This document shows, piece after piece, positions 10,578 to 21,244 of a stretch of 51,553 bases of DNA. Source of the DNA: Gammaproteobacteria bacterium (GTDB lineage: Bacteria; Pseudomonadota; Gammaproteobacteria; Chromatiales; Chromatiaceae). The stretch's first letter is position 1. Each line of letters opens with the position of its first letter. The stretch lies in contig JAJRZI010000098.1 of assembly GCA_024275295.1 (NCBI GenBank), positions 1 through 51,553 of the forward strand, in the 5' to 3' direction. The position numbers and the translations under genes were made by a program. The notes under the pieces were generated by a model, which saw nothing but the letters and a program-made list of their open reading frames with translations, was not told the origin of the DNA and did not search any database.

Positions 10578-11447
10578 TTAAATCAGCTCAGCCCCAGGCA
10601 GTCCCAGGTTTTTCCAGATGCCCAATACAGGCTCAGCCTGGTTCATGGAGTAGAAGTGCAGGCCGGGTGCCCCTTCATCCAGCAGTCGCTGGCACATAGC
10701 GCTGATCACATCCAATCCCAGACTGCGGATGCTATCAAGGTCATCGCCATAATCCTCCAGCCGCTTGCGCAGCCAGCGTGGAATCTCAGTACCACAGCCG
10801 TCTGAAAAACGGGCAAGCTGGGTGAAGTTGGTGATTGGCATAATGCCCGGCATGATGGGGGTGTCAATGCCCAGTTTTTCACAATCGTCCACAAAACGAA
10901 GATAGGCGTCTGCATTGAAAAAGTACTGGGTGATGGCCCCGTTGGCGCCAGCGTCAATTTTGCGTTTGAAGTTGTTCAGATCGGCCTGGGAATTTGTTGC
11001 CTGTGGGTGAAACTCAGGGTAAGCAGCAACTTCAAGGCAGAAGTGATCACCTGTTTCACTGCGGATTAATTCAACCAGCTCATTGGCATAACGGAAATCA
11101 CCGGATTCGCCAGCACCCATGCCTTAAGGCAGATCGCCGCGCAGTGCTACGATACGGTCTATGCCATTCTGTTTGTAGAGTTCAAGCAGCTCCAGTATCT
11201 CTTCCTTGGATGAACCGATGCAGGAGAGATGAGGTGCTGCATTGATCCCGGCTTGCTGAATCTCCAGCACGGTGCCAATGGTGCGATCCCGCGTTGTGCC
11301 GCCTGCGCCGTAGGTTACGGAGATGTAGAGTGGGTTAACCTGTATCAGCTGGTCGCGTACATGGCGTAGCTTTTCTGCGCCCTGCTCGGTCTTGGGAGGG
11401 AAGACTTCGAAGCTGTAGGTGGGCTGGTATTTTTTTTGAGATTCCAT
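10578..11447 (-). pseudogene. metF: Methylenetetrahydrofolate reductase, interrupted by in-frame TAA
   Basis: MetF reduces 5,10-methylene-THF to 5-methyl-THF for methionine synthesis. The full reading frame is 290 codons, normal for the family, but codon 108 (11124-11126) is TAA. The N-terminal part (YSFEVFPPKTEQGAEKL, ISVTYGAGGTTRDRT, LRGDLP) and the C-terminal part (GMGAGESGDFRYANELV, AAYPEFHPQA, DAGANGAITQYFF, MPGIMPITN) flank the stop in the same frame with nothing missing. A single change in the codon after LRGDLP, where relatives have Ser or Pro, explains it. An internal ATG at 11120 could restart a C-terminal fragment, but that fragment lacks the N-terminal catalytic region. Upstream is ahcY, so the gene belongs to the methyl-cycle group. 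It may be a true nonsense mutation or a base error. Confidence 0.9.
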
Positions 11448-11472
11448 AGGGCTAAGTACCGGGTTGCGAGTC

Positions 11473-11537
11473 GCTAGTAGCGAGGGGTGTGTGTTGCAGA
11501 TTTACCTGCAACACACGCCTGGTCGCTTGTTACTAGC
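11473..11537. repeat. Large stem-loop in the ahcY-metF spacer
   Basis: A perfect 11-bp inverted repeat (GTGTGTTGCAG at 11489-11499, CTGCAACACAC at 11506-11516, loop ATTTAC) is nested inside GCTAGTA / TACTAGC. There is no T-run after it on either strand, so it is more likely an mRNA-stabilising or repetitive palindrome than a terminator. Confidence 0.6.
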
Positions 11538-11545
11538 TACAGCTC

Positions 11546-12949
11546 TTAATAACGATAATGCTCAGGTTTGTAGGGACCTTCTACTGGCACACCGATGTAA
11601 TCGGCTTGTTCCTGAGTCAGGGTGGTGAGTTTGACTCCAATCTTCTCCAGATGCAGTCGGGCTACCTCTTCATCCAGCTTTTTGGGCAGAACATAGACTT
11701 CGTTATCATAGTTATCAGGGCGGCAGAAGAGTTCGATCTGAGCCAGTACCTGATTGGTGAAGGAGTTGGACATGACGAAGCTGGGGTGGCCGGTGGCGCA
11801 GCCCAGGTTTACCAGTCGACCTTCGGCCAGCAGGGTGATGCGTTTGCCGTCAGGGAAGATGATGTGATCTACCTGAGGCTTTATGTTGTCCCAGTCGTAC
11901 TGGCGCATTTGCGCGACTTCAATCTCATTATCGAAGTGGCCGATGTTGCAGACGATGGACTCGTTCTTCATCTGAGCCATATGGTCGTGGGTGATGACGT
12001 TGAAGTTGCCGGTGGTGGTAACAAAGATGTCGCCCTGGCTACAGGCTTCATCCATGGTCACTACCCGGTAACCTTCCATTGCAGCCTGCAGGGCGCAGAT
12101 GGGGTCGATCTCTGTTACACAGACGGTGGCACCCAGGCCGCGCAGGGATTGTGCACAGCCCTTGCCTACGTCGCCATAACCAAGAACCACGGCAATCTTA
12201 CCGGCGATCATCACATCGGTGGCGCGTTTGATACCATCCACTAGAGATTCACGACAGCCGTAGAGATTGTCAAATTTTGACTTGGTGACAGAATCGTTGA
12301 CGTTGATAGCAGGAAAGGGCAGATCTCCACTCTCTTGCATCTGGTAGAGCAGGTGTACGCCGGTTGTGGTCTCTTCAGTTACGCCCTGGATATTGGCCTT
12401 GATTCGGGAGTAGAAGGTGGCATCACTCTGTAGACGTTTGCGGATGGAGGCGTAGAGGATGGTCTCCTCTTCACTGCCTGGGTTGTCCAGTACAGAAATA
12501 TCCTGCTCGGCTTTGGAACCCAGGATGACCAGCGCGGTGGCATCGCCACCGTCATCCAGAATCATGTTGGGGGTGCCGCCGTCATGCCACTCCATGATGC
12601 GATGGGTGTAGTCCCAATAGTCTTCCAGGCTTTCGCCTTTAAGAGCAAAGACTGGGATGCCCTGGTCAGCGATGGCTGCAGCAGCGTGATCCTGGGTTGA
12701 GAAGATGTTGCAGGAAGCCCAGCGTACCTCGGCACCCAGTGCAATCAGGCTCTCGATCAGCACTGCGGTCTGGATGGTCATGTGCAGGCTGCCAGCGATG
12801 CGGGCACCCTTGAGGGGTTGTTCGTCCGCATATTTCTTACGGATGCTCATCAGGCCGGGCATCTCGGTCTCGGCGATGCGCAGCTCTTTGTGACCCCACT
12901 CTGCCAGGGTCATATCGGCGACTTTATAGTCCTCTGCCGGTGCGTTCAT
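11546..12949 (-). CDS. ahcY: Adenosylhomocysteinase (SAH hydrolase)
   Basis: AhcY splits S-adenosylhomocysteine into adenosine and homocysteine, relieving product inhibition of methyltransferases. It has 467 residues and is complete. Visible signatures are [27 protein letters not shown], the NAD-binding segment [38 protein letters not shown] and the C-terminal [15 protein letters not shown] lies upstream of the ATG. A SAH-riboswitch-like structure occupies the leader, so expression should rise when SAH accumulates. metK lies upstream and metF downstream on the same strand. Confidence 0.98.
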   Translation of the reverse strand: MNAPAEDYKVADMTLAEWGHKELRIAETEMPGLMSIRKKYADEQPLKGARIAGSLHMTIQTAVLIESLIALGAEVRWASCNIFSTQDHAAAAIADQGIPVFALKGESLEDYWDYTHRIMEWHDGGTPNMILDDGGDATALVILGSKAEQDISVLDNPGSEEETILYASIRKRLQSDATFYSRIKANIQGVTEETTTGVHLLYQMQESGDLPFPAINVNDSVTKSKFDNLYGCRESLVDGIKRATDVMIAGKIAVVLGYGDVGKGCAQSLRGLGATVCVTEIDPICALQAAMEGYRVVTMDEACSQGDIFVTTTGNFNVITHDHMAQMKNESIVCNIGHFDNEIEVAQMRQYDWDNIKPQVDHIIFPDGKRITLLAEGRLVNLGCATGHPSFVMSNSFTNQVLAQIELFCRPDNYDNEVYVLPKKLDEEVARLHLEKIGVKLTTLTQEQADYIGVPVEGPYKPEHYRY

Positions 12950-12970
12950 GGTTTTTACTCCTTGAAGGAA

Positions 12971-13044
12971 CCGAGCGCCGTTGTTAATAGAACCGCAGTA
13001 CCGAGCCTGGCAGGGGCTTCCCCCGTTGCAGCGCTCCTCAGTAT
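12971..13044 (-). promoter_or_regulatory. S-adenosylhomocysteine (SAH) riboswitch in the ahcY leader
   Basis: Read on the minus strand, the leader contains CTGAGGAGCGCTGCAACGGG, then a GGGG/CCCC hairpin, then GCCAGGCTCGGT, a short spacer and AACGGCGCTC. This is the order of conserved blocks in SAH riboswitches. The basal helix pairs ACTGAG (13037-13042) with CTCGGT (13000-13005), and GAGCGC (13031-13036) pairs with GCGCTC (12973-12978) in the distal helix of the pseudoknotted fold. It ends about 25 nt before the ahcY ATG and just before its AGGAG, so control of translation is likely. Confidence 0.88.
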
Positions 13045-13109
13045 GCGATGTGAAAGTTTAGTTCAAATTTATGAAGTTTTTAGTTAATGCGCTATCAGTT
13101 TAATATTTG

Positions 13110-13155
13110 GAAGCGGGGCTACCAAAAGTAGGCGCTTTAGGCGAAGCCCCGCTTC
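13110..13155. repeat. Palindrome between metK and the ahcY leader
   Basis: An 11-bp perfect inverted repeat (GAAGCGGGGCT / AGCCCCGCTTC) encloses a 24-nt loop containing GGCGCTTTAGGCG. There is no T-run on the metK-distal side. It may end metK transcription Rho-dependently or be a dispersed REP-like unit. Confidence 0.55.
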
Positions 13156-13161
13156 TGAAGT

Positions 13162-14322
13162 TTATATGCCAGCGGCATCACGCAGGGCGTCAGCCTTGTC
13201 AGTGCGCTCCCATGAGAAATCTGGCTCTTCGCGGCCAAAATGACCGTAGGCAGCGGTTCGCTGGTAGATGGGTTTGATCAGATCCAGCATATGCACCAGG
13301 CCATAGGGGCGCAGCTCAAAGTGCTCGCGAATCAGCTCTATCAGACGGTTATCTTCAACCTTGCCGGTGCCAAAGGTGTTGATGCTGATAGAGGTTGGCT
13401 CGGCAACGCCAATGGCGTATGAGACCTGGATTTCGCAACGCTCAGCCAGACCTGCAGCAACGATGTTCTTGGCAACATAGCGCCCGGCATAAGCTGCGGA
13501 TCGATCTACCTTGGAGGGATCCTTGCCGGAGAATGCGCCGCCGCCATGTCGGGCAGCACCGCCGTAGGTGTCAACAATGATCTTGCGCCCGGTAAGGCCG
13601 CAATCACCCACTGGCCCGCCAATGACAAAGCTGCCGGTGGGGTTGATGTGGTATTTGGTCTCTTTGGTTAGCCACTCTTCAGGGATGATGGGCAGGATGA
13701 TGTTCTCCATCACCGCTTCACGGAGATCCTCTTGAGTGATGCTGGGGTCGTGCTGCGTTGAGAGTACAATGTCGCTGATACCGATTGGCTTGCCATTTTC
13801 ATAATGAAAAGTGACCTGGCTTTTAGCATCTGGACGTAACCAGGGCAGTATGCCGTGTTTACGTGTTTCTGCCTGACGTTTCACCAGACGATGTGCGTAG
13901 GTGATTGGGGCGGGCATCAAGACATCTGTCTCATTGGTGGCGTAGCCAAACATCAGGCCCTGGTCGCCGGCACCCTGCTCCTCAGGGGCATCACGATCTA
14001 CGCCCATGGCGATGTCACTTGACTGCTTGCCAATCAGTGACATGACAGCGCAGGTCTCGCCATCAAAACCCATATCGGAGCTGTTGTAGCCGATATCCAT
14101 GATGGTGCTGCGTACGACCTTCTCCAGATCGACCCATGCAGAGGTGGTGATCTCGCCTGCTACGATAACGGCGCCGGTCTTGATCATGGTTTCGCAAGCC
14201 ACGCGGGCGCTTCTGTCCTGTTCGAGGATGGCGTCCAGTATGGCGTCAGAGATCTGATCGGCGATTTTGTCCGGGTGACCTTCTGATACGGATTCAGAGG
14301 TAAAGGTGAAATCTTTCAGCAT
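13162..14322 (-). CDS. metK: S-adenosylmethionine synthetase
   Basis: A 386-residue cytosolic enzyme that makes S-adenosylmethionine from methionine and ATP. Signatures are [20 protein letters not shown] at the N-terminus, the ATP-binding [15 protein letters not shown], and the P-loop-like [19 protein letters not shown]. Length and ends are normal. It is the first gene of the minus-strand methyl-cycle group metK-ahcY-metF. A 212-nt gap with its own riboswitch separates it from ahcY, so the two are probably separate transcripts. Confidence 0.98.
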   Translation of the reverse strand: MLKDFTFTSESVSEGHPDKIADQISDAILDAILEQDRSARVACETMIKTGAVIVAGEITTSAWVDLEKVVRSTIMDIGYNSSDMGFDGETCAVMSLIGKQSSDIAMGVDRDAPEEQGAGDQGLMFGYATNETDVLMPAPITYAHRLVKRQAETRKHGILPWLRPDAKSQVTFHYENGKPIGISDIVLSTQHDPSITQEDLREAVMENIILPIIPEEWLTKETKYHINPTGSFVIGGPVGDCGLTGRKIIVDTYGGAARHGGGAFSGKDPSKVDRSAAYAGRYVAKNIVAAGLAERCEIQVSYAIGVAEPTSISINTFGTGKVEDNRLIELIREHFELRPYGLVHMLDLIKPIYQRTAAYGHFGREEPDFSWERTDKADALRDAAGI

Positions 14323-14398
14323 GAGTTTGTCCGTGTTGGTTTGATTTGCTGTTATTCAGTGGATGGGCTGCCACCGCTAATCCACAATGAAACGCGCA

Positions 14399-14426
14399 AG
14401 TATACAACTGATTTTTGATTTATGCA
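14399..14426 (-). promoter_or_regulatory. Possible metK promoter
   Basis: On the minus strand, TATACT (14399-14404) forms a good -10 box with a poor -35 (TGCATA, 14421-14426) at 16-bp spacing. Transcription would start about 70 nt before metK, and the leader contains a GTGGAT / ATCCAC inverted repeat. I see no known SAM riboswitch class in it. Confidence 0.35.
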
Positions 14427-14439
14427 TTGGGAATGTCGC

Positions 14440-14467
14440 TTGGCATTATTGAGTAGTTCGTTATGAT
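14440..14467 (+). promoter_or_regulatory. Sigma-70-type promoter for the thioredoxin-fold gene
   Basis: TTGGCA (14440-14445) and TATGAT (14462-14467) are spaced by 16 bp, 28 nt upstream of the ATG. AGGAG lies at 14484-14488. It faces away from the metK promoter, so the gap is divergent. Confidence 0.5.
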
Positions 14468-14494
14468 GTGGTCTCAATTTAATAGGAGCTGAAT

Positions 14495-15049
14495 ATGGTA
14501 TCGCTGCAACCCCCTGTCTGTGATTTTGGTAAACCGGCTGTGGATTTTTCTCTGCCGGGTGTTGATGGGAAGGTTTGGACATTGGATCAGTGTCGGGGGG
14601 AGAACGGCCTGTTGGTGATGTTTATCTGCAATCACTGCCCCTATGTGAAGGCGATAGTGGATCGGATAGTCCGTGATACCGGGGAGCTGCTGAATCATGG
14701 CGTGAAGAGTGTTGCCATCATGTCTAATGATGCTGCAGAGTACCCTGAAGACTCCTTTGATAATATGTGTCAAATCTCAGCTGAGCTTGGTTTTTCCTTC
14801 CCATATATGTTGGATGAGAGCCAGGGGGTGGCCAAGGCCTATGGTGCTGTCTGTACACCTGATTTCTTTGGTTATAACGGAAATCTGGAACTGCAATACC
14901 GGGGGCGTCTGGATGAGAGCCGTAAAGAGGCTGCTGCAGATGATGTTCACCGGGATCTGTTTGAGGCAATGAAACAGGTTGCTGACACAGGGAGAGGGCC
15001 GGAGCAACAGATCCCCAGTATGGGCTGCTCAATAAAGTGGCGAGAGTGA
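14495..15049 (+). CDS. Thioredoxin-like (AhpC/TSA-Redoxin) family protein
   Basis: A 184-residue protein with a thioredoxin fold. DFSLPGVDGKVWTLD is the family's first strand region, and FICNHCPYVK provides a CxxC pair (Cys45, Cys48) at the active-site position. SNDAAEYPEDSFDNM and the YGAVCTPDFFGY segment, with a cis-Pro-like CTPD, follow. No signal peptide is visible, so it is likely cytosolic. Relatives are annotated as thioredoxin-family or peroxiredoxin-like proteins without a firm substrate. A promoter, AGGAG and ATG are well placed, so it is probably monocistronic. A MITE lies directly after its stop codon. Confidence 0.8.
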   Translation: MVSLQPPVCDFGKPAVDFSLPGVDGKVWTLDQCRGENGLLVMFICNHCPYVKAIVDRIVRDTGELLNHGVKSVAIMSNDAAEYPEDSFDNMCQISAELGFSFPYMLDESQGVAKAYGAVCTPDFFGYNGNLELQYRGRLDESRKEAAADDVHRDLFEAMKQVADTGRGPEQQIPSMGCSIKWRE

Positions 15050-15217
15050 GTTTATCGGTAACTATTCAGCTCACCCCTGAAATCCGCCATTTCTGCGTTG
15101 AAAAATGATCATTTACACTTGTAAACCCACATTTTTCGCCTTGAACTGACGAATTTCAGGGGCAATCTGAACAGTTACAGATGATTTTTCAAGGGTGCTG
15201 AATAGTTACGTTTATCG
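15050..15217. mobile_element. 152-bp MITE with perfect 12-bp ends and 8-bp target duplication
   Basis: The element spans 15058-15209. It begins GTAACTATTCAG and ends with the exact reverse complement, CTGAATAGTTAC. The 8-mer GTTTATCG abuts both ends (15050-15057 and 15210-15217), a textbook target-site duplication. Inside, a second near-complete inverted repeat of about 50 nt per arm (CCCCTGAAAT ... ATTTCAGGGG, and GAAAAATG ... CATTTTTC) would fold into one long hairpin. There is no coding capacity. Ends starting GTAA with an 8-bp duplication are those of the IS66 family, so that is the best guess for the transposase acting in trans. It sits between the thioredoxin-like gene and tkt and could affect the tkt promoter. 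Confidence 0.85.
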
Positions 15218-15361
15218 TGACTATTTGATGTATCAGCTATTGTCCCCACTCGTCTGTTGGGTGAAAATACCTGATTCTCTCAAAGGGGATTGCGCAGGTC
15301 GGTTAGCCTCAGGCGCATCTGCCGCAAGTTTTAGTAAATAGTTACCAACCAGGAGGGACGC

Positions 15362-17359
15362 ATGTCCTCACGTAGTGAATTAGCTAATGCAATCCGTGCC
15401 TTGAGCATGGATGCGATTCAGAAGGCAAAATCAGGTCACCCCGGCGCCCCAATGGGCATGGCGGATATTGCCGAGGTGCTGTGGAATGACTTTCTGAAGC
15501 ATAATCCGAGCAATCCAGATTGGGCAGATCGTGATCGGTTTGTGCTCTCTAACGGCCACGGCTCTATGCTGATCTATTCGCTGCTTCACCTGACTGGATA
15601 TGACCTCTCTATTGAAGATATCAAGTGTTTCCGTCAACTCCACTCCAAGACACCTGGTCATCCAGAATACAATGATACTCCTGGTGTAGAGACGACAACC
15701 GGGCCGCTCGGCCAGGGTATCTGTAATGCAGTGGGTATGGCGATTGCCGAAAAGACGCTGGCAGCGCAATTTAACCGTCCGGGGCATGATGTTGTCGATC
15801 ACCACACCTATACCTTTTTGGGTGATGGTTGCATGATGGAGGGCATCTCCCATGAGGCCTGCTCTCTGGCAGGTACGCTGGGGCTGGGTAAGCTCATAGC
15901 ACTCTATGATGATAATGGGATCTCAATTGATGGTGAGGTAAAAGGTTGGTTTACCGACGATACTGCCAAGCGTTTCAATGCCTATGGTTGGCATGTGGTT
16001 GCTGGGGTGGATGGCCATGATGCTGATGCCATCAAACGGGCCATTGAAGAGGCGCGTGCGGTTACTGATAAACCTAGCCTGATCTGCTGTAAAACGATTA
16101 TTGGCTTTGGTTCTCCCAATAAGCAGGGTAAAGAGGTGTGCCATGGTGCACCACTGGGCGATGATGAGATTGCACTGGTGCGCGAGAACATTGGTTGGCC
16201 GCATGCGCCATTTGAAGTACCTGATCATGTTTACAGCGGCTGGGATGCAAAAGAGAGTGGTACGGTATCAGAGGCCGCATGGAATGAACGTTTTGCCGCC
16301 TATGAGCAGGCTTATCCTGAATTAGCTGCTGAGTTTAAACGCCGCACCACCGGTGAGTTGCCGGCAGACTGGAATGAGAAGGCCGGGGATTATATCCAGT
16401 CGGTCAATGCATTGGCAACTAAGGTGGCCTCCCGCAAGGCATCACAAAATGCCATTGAGGGCTATGCGCCTGCACTGCCTGAGCTGCTGGGTGGCTCTGC
16501 CGATCTGGCAGGTTCCAACCTGACCCTGTGGTCTGGCTCCAGGGCGCTGACGGCTGATGATGCCTCTGGCAACTATCTCCACTATGGCGTACGTGAATTT
16601 GGTCAGGCGGCCATCATGAATGGCATTGAGCTGCATGGTGGGTTTCGCACCTATGGTGCAACCTTCCTGGTCTTTTCGGACTATGCCCGTAATGCCCTGC
16701 GTATGGCTGCGCTGATGAAGATCAGCCCGATCCATGTTTTTACCCATGACTCTATTGGTCTGGGTGAAGATGGTCCGACCCATCAACCTGTTGAACAGAC
16801 GACTACCCTGCGCATGATTCCATGTATGGCGGTATGGCGTCCCTGCGATGCCGTTGAGACTGCGGTAGCCTGGAGGAATGCCATCGAGCGCAAGTGTGGG
16901 CCAACCAGTCTAATTCTGTCCCGCCAGGGTCTGCTGCATATGGCGCGCACCGATGAGCAGATTGCAGCAATAAACCGTGGTGGTTACGTATTATCTGAAT
17001 GTGAAGGTGTTCCGGATGCTATTATTATTGCCACCGGATCTGAAGTGGAATTGGCTACACAGGCTGCGCAGACCTTGAAAGAGGCGGGAAAGCAGATTCG
17101 TGTTGTATCCATGCCCAGTACCGATGCCTTTGATGCCCAGGATGCCGCGTATAAAGAGTCGGTGTTGCCGGCAGCGGTCACTGCCCGTGTTGCAGTGGAG
17201 GCAGGTGTTACTGACTATTGGGCAAAATATGTAGGTCTAAATGGCCGTGTGATCGGTATTGATAGCTTTGGCAAGTCGGCACCTGCGGCTGAAATCTATA
17301 ACTACTTTGGTATTACCACAGAAAATGTTGTTAAGGCGGTGGAAGATATTACCGCCTGA
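15362..17359 (+). CDS. tkt: Transketolase
   Basis: A thiamine-diphosphate enzyme of 665 residues moving two-carbon units between sugar phosphates in the pentose phosphate or Calvin cycle. Visible are [17 protein letters not shown], the ThDP-binding [14 protein letters not shown] with the downstream NGISIDG, and [19 protein letters not shown] plus [18 protein letters not shown] in the pyrimidine domain. AGGAGG lies just before the ATG. It leads tkt-gap-pgk-pyk, a cluster seen in autotrophic and heterotrophic gammaproteobacteria alike. Without a carboxylase in view, an autotrophic role is only a suggestion. Confidence 0.97.
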   Translation: MSSRSELANAIRALSMDAIQKAKSGHPGAPMGMADIAEVLWNDFLKHNPSNPDWADRDRFVLSNGHGSMLIYSLLHLTGYDLSIEDIKCFRQLHSKTPGHPEYNDTPGVETTTGPLGQGICNAVGMAIAEKTLAAQFNRPGHDVVDHHTYTFLGDGCMMEGISHEACSLAGTLGLGKLIALYDDNGISIDGEVKGWFTDDTAKRFNAYGWHVVAGVDGHDADAIKRAIEEARAVTDKPSLICCKTIIGFGSPNKQGKEVCHGAPLGDDEIALVRENIGWPHAPFEVPDHVYSGWDAKESGTVSEAAWNERFAAYEQAYPELAAEFKRRTTGELPADWNEKAGDYIQSVNALATKVASRKASQNAIEGYAPALPELLGGSADLAGSNLTLWSGSRALTADDASGNYLHYGVREFGQAAIMNGIELHGGFRTYGATFLVFSDYARNALRMAALMKISPIHVFTHDSIGLGEDGPTHQPVEQTTTLRMIPCMAVWRPCDAVETAVAWRNAIERKCGPTSLILSRQGLLHMARTDEQIAAINRGGYVLSECEGVPDAIIIATGSEVELATQAAQTLKEAGKQIRVVSMPSTDAFDAQDAAYKESVLPAAVTARVAVEAGVTDYWAKYVGLNGRVIGIDSFGKSAPAAEIYNYFGITTENVVKAVEDITA

Positions 17360-17376
17360 TCGAGCTGTCTTACTAA

Positions 17377-18402
<1,026 letters not shown>

Positions 18403-18407
18403 CCAGG

Positions 18408-18462
18408 TTCAAGTTACCAGGCTCTGGGTTTATACCGGAGCCTGGTAACTGACAACTTGAAC
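18408..18462. repeat. Long palindrome after gap
   Basis: AGTTACCAGGCTC (18412-18424) pairs perfectly with GAGCCTGGTAACT (18438-18450). An outer GTTCAAGTT / AACTTGAAC pair overlaps the stem. No T-run follows, so this may be a dispersed palindromic unit rather than a terminator. Confidence 0.6.
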
Positions 18463-18475
18463 TCTTGAAGAGAAG

Positions 18476-18510
18476 AATTAGTTGAAGATAAAACTTCACC
18501 TAATTTTTTT
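18476..18510 (+). terminator. Intrinsic terminator/attenuator between gap and pgk
   Basis: AATTAGTTGAAG pairs with CTTCACCTAATT (one mismatch, loop ATAAAA) and runs straight into TTTTTT. The pgk start codon lies only 17 nt beyond the T-run. Partial termination would lower pgk and pyk relative to tkt and gap. Confidence 0.6.
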
Positions 18511-18527
18511 CGTTTTGGGGGATTGAA

Positions 18528-19709
18528 ATGCCAATAATTAAAATGACCGACCTTGATCTGACAGGTAAGCGGGTCTTGATCCGTGAAGATCTGAACGTGC
18601 CCATCAAGGATGGCAAAGTCACCAGTGATAAACGTATTCGCGCCAGCATGCCGACCATTGAATATGCCATGCAGGCTGGCGCAAAAGTGATCCTGATGTC
18701 TCATGTTGGCCGACAAACCGAAGGTGAATATGAAGAGCAGTTTTCGCTTCGCCCGGTAGCTGATCATATCTCTGGCCTGCTGGGCACAGAGGTTCGTCTG
18801 ATTAAAGAGTATCTTGGGAAGAGCCTGGATGTGTCGGATGGTGAGGTTGTACTGCTGGAGAATGTCCGCATCAATAAAGGTGAAAAGAGGGATGATGAGG
18901 CGCTGGCCAAGGCCTATGCAGCCCTGTGTGATATCTATGTGATGGATGCCTTTGGCACGGCTCACCGGGCGCAGGCCTCTACGCATGGGGTGGGGCTTTA
19001 TGCGCCAGTTGCCTGTGCCGGGCCGCTGCTGGTAGGGGAGTTGGATGCACTGGGTAAGGCGCTGGACAGTCCCGCACGCCCTATGGCTGCTATTGTGGGT
19101 GGCTCCAAGGTCTCTACCAAGCTGACGGTATTGGATGCACTCTCCCATGTGGTTGATCAGCTGATCCCGGGTGGCGGTATCGCCAATACCTTTATAGCAG
19201 CAGAGGGCCACAATGTGGGCAGGTCTCTTTATGAGCCGGATCTGATACCTGAGGCCAGGCGTTTAATGGAGGCAGCCAAGGCCAAGGGTGGTGGGATCCC
19301 CGTGCCAACAGATGTTGTGGTTGGCAAGGCCTTCTCTGAATCTGCAGAGGCCATAGTAAAGCGGGTAGAAGATGTTGTGGATGATGACATGATCTTTGAT
19401 ATTGGCCCTGAAACGGCTGCCCGCTATGCTGAGCTTATGCAGTCGGCTGGCACGGTTGTCTGGAATGGCCCGGTAGGTGTGTTTGAATTTGACCAGTTTG
19501 GCGAAGGCACCCGAGTGCTGGGTGAGGCGATTGCTGCATCCAATGCCTTCTCTATAGCAGGTGGTGGCGATACCCTGGCAGCAGTGGATAAATATGGTAT
19601 TGCTGATCAGATTTCCTATATTTCTACAGGTGGTGGTGCGTTTTTGGAATTCCTTGAGGGGAAAGAGTTGCCAGCGGTTACTATGCTTGAGAAACGCTTT
19701 CGCTCTTGA
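18528..19709 (+). CDS. pgk: Phosphoglycerate kinase
   Basis: A 393-residue enzyme of central carbon metabolism. Signatures are [16 protein letters not shown] at the N-terminus, [16 protein letters not shown], the [16 protein letters not shown] nucleotide site, [18 protein letters not shown] and the C-terminal [25 protein letters not shown] precedes the ATG. It lies downstream of gap and upstream of pyk in the same direction. It is intact and of normal length. Confidence 0.98.
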   Translation: MPIIKMTDLDLTGKRVLIREDLNVPIKDGKVTSDKRIRASMPTIEYAMQAGAKVILMSHVGRQTEGEYEEQFSLRPVADHISGLLGTEVRLIKEYLGKSLDVSDGEVVLLENVRINKGEKRDDEALAKAYAALCDIYVMDAFGTAHRAQASTHGVGLYAPVACAGPLLVGELDALGKALDSPARPMAAIVGGSKVSTKLTVLDALSHVVDQLIPGGGIANTFIAAEGHNVGRSLYEPDLIPEARRLMEAAKAKGGGIPVPTDVVVGKAFSESAEAIVKRVEDVVDDDMIFDIGPETAARYAELMQSAGTVVWNGPVGVFEFDQFGEGTRVLGEAIAASNAFSIAGGGDTLAAVDKYGIADQISYISTGGGAFLEFLEGKELPAVTMLEKRFRS

Positions 19710-19773
19710 TGGGATAAACGTCCCTTGATGCCCACTGCTTCTGTTATTTAGCCAATAAAAAGGAACTGCTGTT

Positions 19774-21219
19774 ATGCAACGCCGAACAAAGATTATTGCT
19801 ACGTTAGGCCCCGCTACAGATGACCCTGCTGTGCTTGAGGCGTTGTTTGATTCCGGGCTGGATGCCGTCAGAATCAATCTCTCGCATGGGTCACATGCAG
19901 AGCATGAAAGGCGTATCCAACAGGTTAGGGAACAGTCCAGAAAAAGTGCACGCTCGGTTGCGTTGTTGATGGATCCGCAAGGGCCAAAGATACGCATTGG
20001 CCGTTTTGCAAAGGGCGCGATTGATCTGGCTGAAGGTAGAAGCTTTTGCCTTGACATGGCTTGTCCATTGGATGCCGGTGATAGCAGACGTGTGGGGTTG
20101 ACCTACCCGGAGTTAATCAAGGATGTTGCAGTAGATGATGTGCTGCTGCTGGATGATGGGCGCATTGTGTTGAAAATCCAGCAGATTCAAGGCTCAAAAA
20201 TAGATTGTACGGTGGTGGTTGGCGGAACCCTTTCAGATAACAAAGGGATTAATCGTCAGGGGGGTGGGCTGTCTGCCAAGGCACTGTCGGAAAAAGACAG
20301 GGTTGATATCCGCTTTGCTGCAGAGATGGAAGCAGACTACCTGGCTGTATCTTTTGTGCGTGAGGCTGTTGATGTTGAAGAGGCACGAAGGCTATTGCAT
20401 GAAGCAGGTGGTAGTGGTGGCATTGTTGCCAAGATAGAGCGTGCTGAGGCATTGGACTGCATTGAAGATATTATTTGTGTATCTGATGCCATCATGGTGG
20501 CCAGGGGTGATCTGGGTGTCGAGATTGGTGATGCTGAACTGCCCAGCGTGCAGAAGAGCCTGATTCGAACGGCACGCGAGATGAATACGGTGGCTATCAC
20601 TGCAACCCAGATGATGGAGTCCATGATTGAAAACTCTATTCCTACCCGGGCCGAGGTTTTTGATGTGGCCAATGCTGTGTTTGATGGCACAGATGTGGTA
20701 ATGCTGTCGGGTGAGACGGCCATGGGTAAAAACCCGGTTAAGGCCGTGGCCGCTATGGATCGAATCTGCCGTGAGGCAGAGAAGCATAAATCTGTACGTA
20801 AATCCAGGCATCGGATCAATGCTGAGTTTTTGCGTAGAGATGAGGCCATTGCCATGGCGGCTATGTATGCGGCCAATCATTATCTGCGTGTAACGGCTAT
20901 TGCGGCTTTGACGGAGTCAGGGTCTACGCCAAAATCAATGTCCCGTATAAGCTCTGGTATCCCCATCTATGCGATGACACGGCATCGTTCTGTGCGTAGA
21001 AAGGTTACGCTGTTTCGTGGTGTCTATCCGGTCAAGTTTCATGCGGTGAGCAATGATGTCCAAAAGATAAACGAGATGATTATTGAAGAGCTCTTGCAAT
21101 GCAATGCCGTGGAAGAGGGTGATGTTGTTATTATTACCAAGGGTGATGCATCAGGTGTTGAAGGACATACCAATACGCTGAAAATCATACGTGTTGGTGA
21201 TCATATTGCTCGTGGTTAA
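19774..21219 (+). CDS. pyk: Pyruvate kinase
   Basis: A 481-residue pyruvate kinase closest to the PykA (type II) pattern. RRTKIIATLGPATDDP and VRINLSHGSHAEHERR form the start of the barrel. Lys and metal ligands lie in IVAKIERAEALDCIEDI and MVARGDLGVEIG. VAITATQMMESMIENSIPTRAEV is the active-site helix. The C-domain ends TKGDASGVEGHTNTLKI. It makes pyruvate and ATP from PEP. It starts 64 nt after pgk and 25 nt before the cyclase gene. Relatives often have fba next, which is missing here. Confidence 0.97.
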   Translation: MQRRTKIIATLGPATDDPAVLEALFDSGLDAVRINLSHGSHAEHERRIQQVREQSRKSARSVALLMDPQGPKIRIGRFAKGAIDLAEGRSFCLDMACPLDAGDSRRVGLTYPELIKDVAVDDVLLLDDGRIVLKIQQIQGSKIDCTVVVGGTLSDNKGINRQGGGLSAKALSEKDRVDIRFAAEMEADYLAVSFVREAVDVEEARRLLHEAGGSGGIVAKIERAEALDCIEDIICVSDAIMVARGDLGVEIGDAELPSVQKSLIRTAREMNTVAITATQMMESMIENSIPTRAEVFDVANAVFDGTDVVMLSGETAMGKNPVKAVAAMDRICREAEKHKSVRKSRHRINAEFLRRDEAIAMAAMYAANHYLRVTAIAALTESGSTPKSMSRISSGIPIYAMTRHRSVRRKVTLFRGVYPVKFHAVSNDVQKINEMIIEELLQCNAVEEGDVVIITKGDASGVEGHTNTLKIIRVGDHIARG

Positions 21220-21244
21220 ACCTCTGTTTATATCCTGGTGATAA

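Noticed and set aside
18414-20057. Long minus-strand frames opposite pgk and pyk (up to about 265 residues)
   Set aside because: They are codon-bias shadows of two clearly conserved plus-strand enzymes.
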